A stretch of 64,000 bases of DNA from JAOUEA01 sp038249195. GTDB taxonomy: Bacteria > Actinomycetota > UBA4738 > HRBIN12. This document shows, piece after piece, positions 61,990 through 64,000 of the stretch. The notes below the pieces were generated by a model that was not told the DNA's origin, made no database searches, and was given only the letters and a program-made list of their open reading frames with translations. The first letter of the stretch is position 1, and the number at the start of each line of letters is the position of its first letter. The translations under genes were made by a program, and so were the position numbers. The stretch covers positions 1 through 64,000 of the forward strand of contig JBBRWM010000008.1 of NCBI GenBank assembly GCA_038249195.1, in the 5' to 3' direction.

Positions 61990-62073
61990 CTCGCTGCCCT
62001 CAGCCGCCGTGACGTTCCAAGATCTCAGATACAGATGGGTCACACGAGTGCTCGCTAAGGGCATGATGTCCAT

Positions 62074-62706
62074 ATGGGGCGCACAACGATGGTCCTCGTC
62101 TTCTCCCTCCTGGTCGGCTGCGGGAACGCAGCGACGCCGCACGCATCCGGACCCGCCGCCGCGGATGCGCTGCATGTCACATGCGACGGCTCGACCACCG
62201 AGGTGCTCACGCCCACCGTGCAGGCGCAGCCCGACGGCTTGCATGTCCGAATCGAGAACACGAGCACCGGACAGGTACTCATGGAATGGGATGGTGGTGG
62301 CGACGGTGCCGACCCGGGCATCTCGAACAAGGTGATTCCGATCCCACCCGGCAACGCAAGGTTTCGCTGCCAAGCCTCGACGCCCGACGTCGATCCCGGC
62401 GCCCTAGGAGGTTGGGCGACCCTCGAGGTGCTCGCGACACCAAACTGGCGCTCGCTTGAGCTCGATTGCAATGGCGGCATCGTGAGCGGAAACCTCGACT
62501 ACGCAGCCGGCGCCGACGGCGTGCCAGATCCGCTGGCCGATGCCCGGCGGCGCGCTCACACGAGCGACGTGCGCCCCGCGGGCTACATGACAGACCAGGG
62601 ACGCACGTTCGAGGCCCTGCAGGGGGCGGCGGCCGTAGAGAGCTTCGACTACGCTTCCGATGGGCACGGCGGATGGCTGCTGACCACCACGGAGCGCTGC
62701 AGCTGA
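62074..62706 (+). CDS. Lipoprotein, unknown function
   Basis: A 210-residue lipoprotein. Short signal peptide MGRTTMVLVFSLLVGC with lipobox LVGC. The mature part has two similar regions of about 90 residues, with Cys at DALHVTCDG, RFRCQA, LELDCNGG and the terminal TERCS, giving likely disulfides. It resembles extracytoplasmic beta-sandwich proteins. Starts 84 bp after the dynamin operon; no clear link. Confidence 0.7.
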   Translation: MGRTTMVLVFSLLVGCGNAATPHASGPAAADALHVTCDGSTTEVLTPTVQAQPDGLHVRIENTSTGQVLMEWDGGGDGADPGISNKVIPIPPGNARFRCQASTPDVDPGALGGWATLEVLATPNWRSLELDCNGGIVSGNLDYAAGADGVPDPLADARRRAHTSDVRPAGYMTDQGRTFEALQGAAAVESFDYASDGHGGWLLTTTERCS

Positions 62707-62900
62707 GGTTTCGTGACACGCTCGACTCGCCTAGTCCGTGGTTCGATCGGGCGAGCGGGTGACGGGCGACACAGGGTCTTCCCCGGATCAAGGACGTGGT
62801 TGCTGCCCTTAGTCCCGGGTTCCCGCTCGTTTCACCCTTTGTCCTTCTCCCGTCGCCGTCGGTCTTTGACGCGGGGTGGTTCCCCTAGTTGGATGGGCCG

Positions 62901-63776
62901 ATGACGCGCGTCCTCGCAGCGTTCCTTCCCGATCGGACCGGCACGGAGTGGTTCCGATTCGGTCTGGCGTGCCTGGCCCTCATCGCGCTCGGCCTGCTCG
63001 TGTCGGTCGTTGGCAGGCGCTACGCGCGCCGCTTGCGTCGACGGGCCAAGTCCGCTGGCGACCTGGAGGGGCGCAAGGCGCGGCGCTCGGCCACCGTCGC
63101 GAGCCTCGTCGTCGCCACCATCGCGGTGATCGTCTGGTTCACGGTGGCGATCACGATCCTGCAGGGATTCGGGGTGAGCGTCGGGGCGCTGATCGCGAGC
63201 GCCGGGATCGCGGGCGTTGCGCTGGGCTTCGGCGCTCAGTCCCTGGTGCGCGACACCATCACCGGCCTCTTCATCCTGCTGGAGGGCCAGTTCGACGTGG
63301 GCGACCTCGTGGACCTGGAGACCGAGGGCGGTCAGGTGTCGGGCATGATCGAGGGCCTGACGTTGCGCGTGACCTCGGTGCGCCACTTCGACGGCACGCT
63401 GAGCGTGGTCCCCAACGGGCTGATCCAGATCACGAGCAACCGAACCCGCGGGTGGGGGCGGGCGATCGTGGACGTGCGCGTGGCCATCGACGAGGACCCG
63501 GAGAAGGTGCGGGAGGCGCTGCAGGAGGTCTTCGCATCCGTCGTGGACCAGGAGCCGTTCCACACGGGATTGCGCAAGGAGCCCGAGATCCTCGGCGTGA
63601 CGCAGACGACCGACACCGCGCAGGTGATCCGCGTCATCGCCGAGACGCAGCCGGCGCAGCGCAGCGAGATCGAACGGCTGCTGCGCGAGCGCATCGGCGC
63701 CGCCATCACGGCGCGAGGGATCCGCATCCCGCCCGTCACGGTCGCCCCCGCTATCCAGCGCGAACAGGGCCTCTGA
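62901..63776 (+). CDS. MscS-type mechanosensitive channel
   Basis: A 291-residue MscS homologue. Helices at about 20-36 and 64-85, then the pore helix and conserved SAGIAGVALGFGAQSLVRDTITGLFILLEGQFDVGD near residues 104-140, followed by the beta domain VPNGLIQITSNRTRGW. It opens under membrane tension to release solutes. The ATG at 62901 is preferred; a TTG at 62889 is in frame. A 194-bp spacer precedes it. Confidence 0.92.
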   Translation: MTRVLAAFLPDRTGTEWFRFGLACLALIALGLLVSVVGRRYARRLRRRAKSAGDLEGRKARRSATVASLVVATIAVIVWFTVAITILQGFGVSVGALIASAGIAGVALGFGAQSLVRDTITGLFILLEGQFDVGDLVDLETEGGQVSGMIEGLTLRVTSVRHFDGTLSVVPNGLIQITSNRTRGWGRAIVDVRVAIDEDPEKVREALQEVFASVVDQEPFHTGLRKEPEILGVTQTTDTAQVIRVIAETQPAQRSEIERLLRERIGAAITARGIRIPPVTVAPAIQREQGL

Positions 63777-63814
63777 GCCCGCTCCCGCCGCCCCGCTCAG
63801 ATACGCTGTGCGCC

Positions 63815-64000
63815 ATGTCCGGGTTCGCATACACGTCCGTCGACGACCTCGGAGCCGCCCTCGGCGACCATGCCTACCTCGCCGACCGGGGCCTGGCCAC
63901 CGCGATCTTCCTCTCGCTCTCCCTCGGAAAGCCTTTGTTGCTGGAAGGGGAGGCCGGCGTGGGCAAGACCGAGGTGGCCAAGGTGCTGTCCACGCTGTTG
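63815..64000 (+). CDS. MoxR/CoxD-like AAA+ ATPase, truncated by the window edge
   Basis: The first 62 residues are visible: MSGFAYTSVDDLGAALGDHAYLADRGLATAIFLSLSLGKPLLLEGEAGVGKTEVAKVL. Walker A is GEAGVGKT. The segment LSLGKPLLLEGEAGVGKTEVAK is typical of MoxR/CoxD ATPases, which in CO dehydrogenase operons help assemble the Mo-Cu centre. The gene continues beyond 64000. Its distance from the cox operon (22 kb) leaves open whether it serves CO dehydrogenase. Confidence 0.75.
   Translation, partial: MSGFAYTSVDDLGAALGDHAYLADRGLATAIFLSLSLGKPLLLEGEAGVGKTEVAKVLSTLL

Overview
The window is a uniformly GC-rich (roughly 70 percent by eye), gene-dense bacterial chromosome segment with about 75 genes, GTG/TTG starts and many 1-4 bp gene overlaps. 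Several things point to the phylum Actinomycetota: an F420-type PPOX flavoenzyme, a block cpaB/SAF - mtnP - fmdB - galU - moeA - moaC - SepX/GlpR-like gene that I recall as characteristic of actinobacterial chromosomes, and aerobic CO dehydrogenase operons common in uncultured soil and groundwater actinobacteria. I cannot name a genus.

Layout. 0.2-9.4 kb: AlkA-like glycosylase, rlmN, three membrane or envelope proteins, a lipoprotein and the tldD/tldE protease pair. 9.5-17.6 kb: one tightly coupled operon-like run: acyl-CoA dehydrogenase homologue, a PhnD-type binding protein without signal peptide, a GT2 glycosyltransferase, a DUF2064 enzyme, a GT-C-like membrane protein, a sugar epimerase with a Cys4 insertion, an AhpD-like protein, a radical SAM enzyme, a DoxX-like protein and a small membrane protein. 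It looks like an uncharacterised biosynthetic pathway. 17.7-26.4 kb: uppP plus the conserved block above, ending in tRNA-Ala(CGC). 26.6-32.8 kb: a VapBC-type toxin-antitoxin pair, a methyltransferase and four catabolic-looking enzymes (PLP decarboxylase, MBL hydrolase, amidohydrolase, class III aminotransferase). 32.8-35.9 kb: HxlR regulator opposite YceI, small conserved proteins and a nitrilase-family amidase.

35.9-47.6 kb is the metabolic centre. A minus-strand operon coxM-coxS-coxL-xdhC(YHS)-coxG-mocA carries the form I CoxL signature AYRCSFR with the Cu-binding Cys, so this organism can probably oxidise atmospheric or local CO. Next to it, on the plus strand, is a second S-L-M operon whose large subunit has AYRGAGR (form II, substrate unknown), flanked by another XdhC homologue. 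MoaC, MoeA and the MocA-like enzyme would help supply the molybdenum cofactor, and a CoxD/MoxR-type ATPase begins at the right edge.

47.9-64 kb is more accessory: a membrane glycosyltransferase-like gene split by a frameshift, an AlkZ-like winged-helix protein, an ECF sigma factor with a WD40-like partner, a DUF2182/DUF1326 metal-related cluster with a previously unlisted 56-residue membrane peptide, two frameshifted genes (GNAT and nucleotidyltransferase remnants), a four-gene dynamin-like GTPase operon whose first ribosome binding site lies in a hairpin, and an MscS channel. The best candidates for an undescribed system are the 10.6-17.6 kb radical SAM/sugar operon and the 58.6-62.0 kb dynamin operon.
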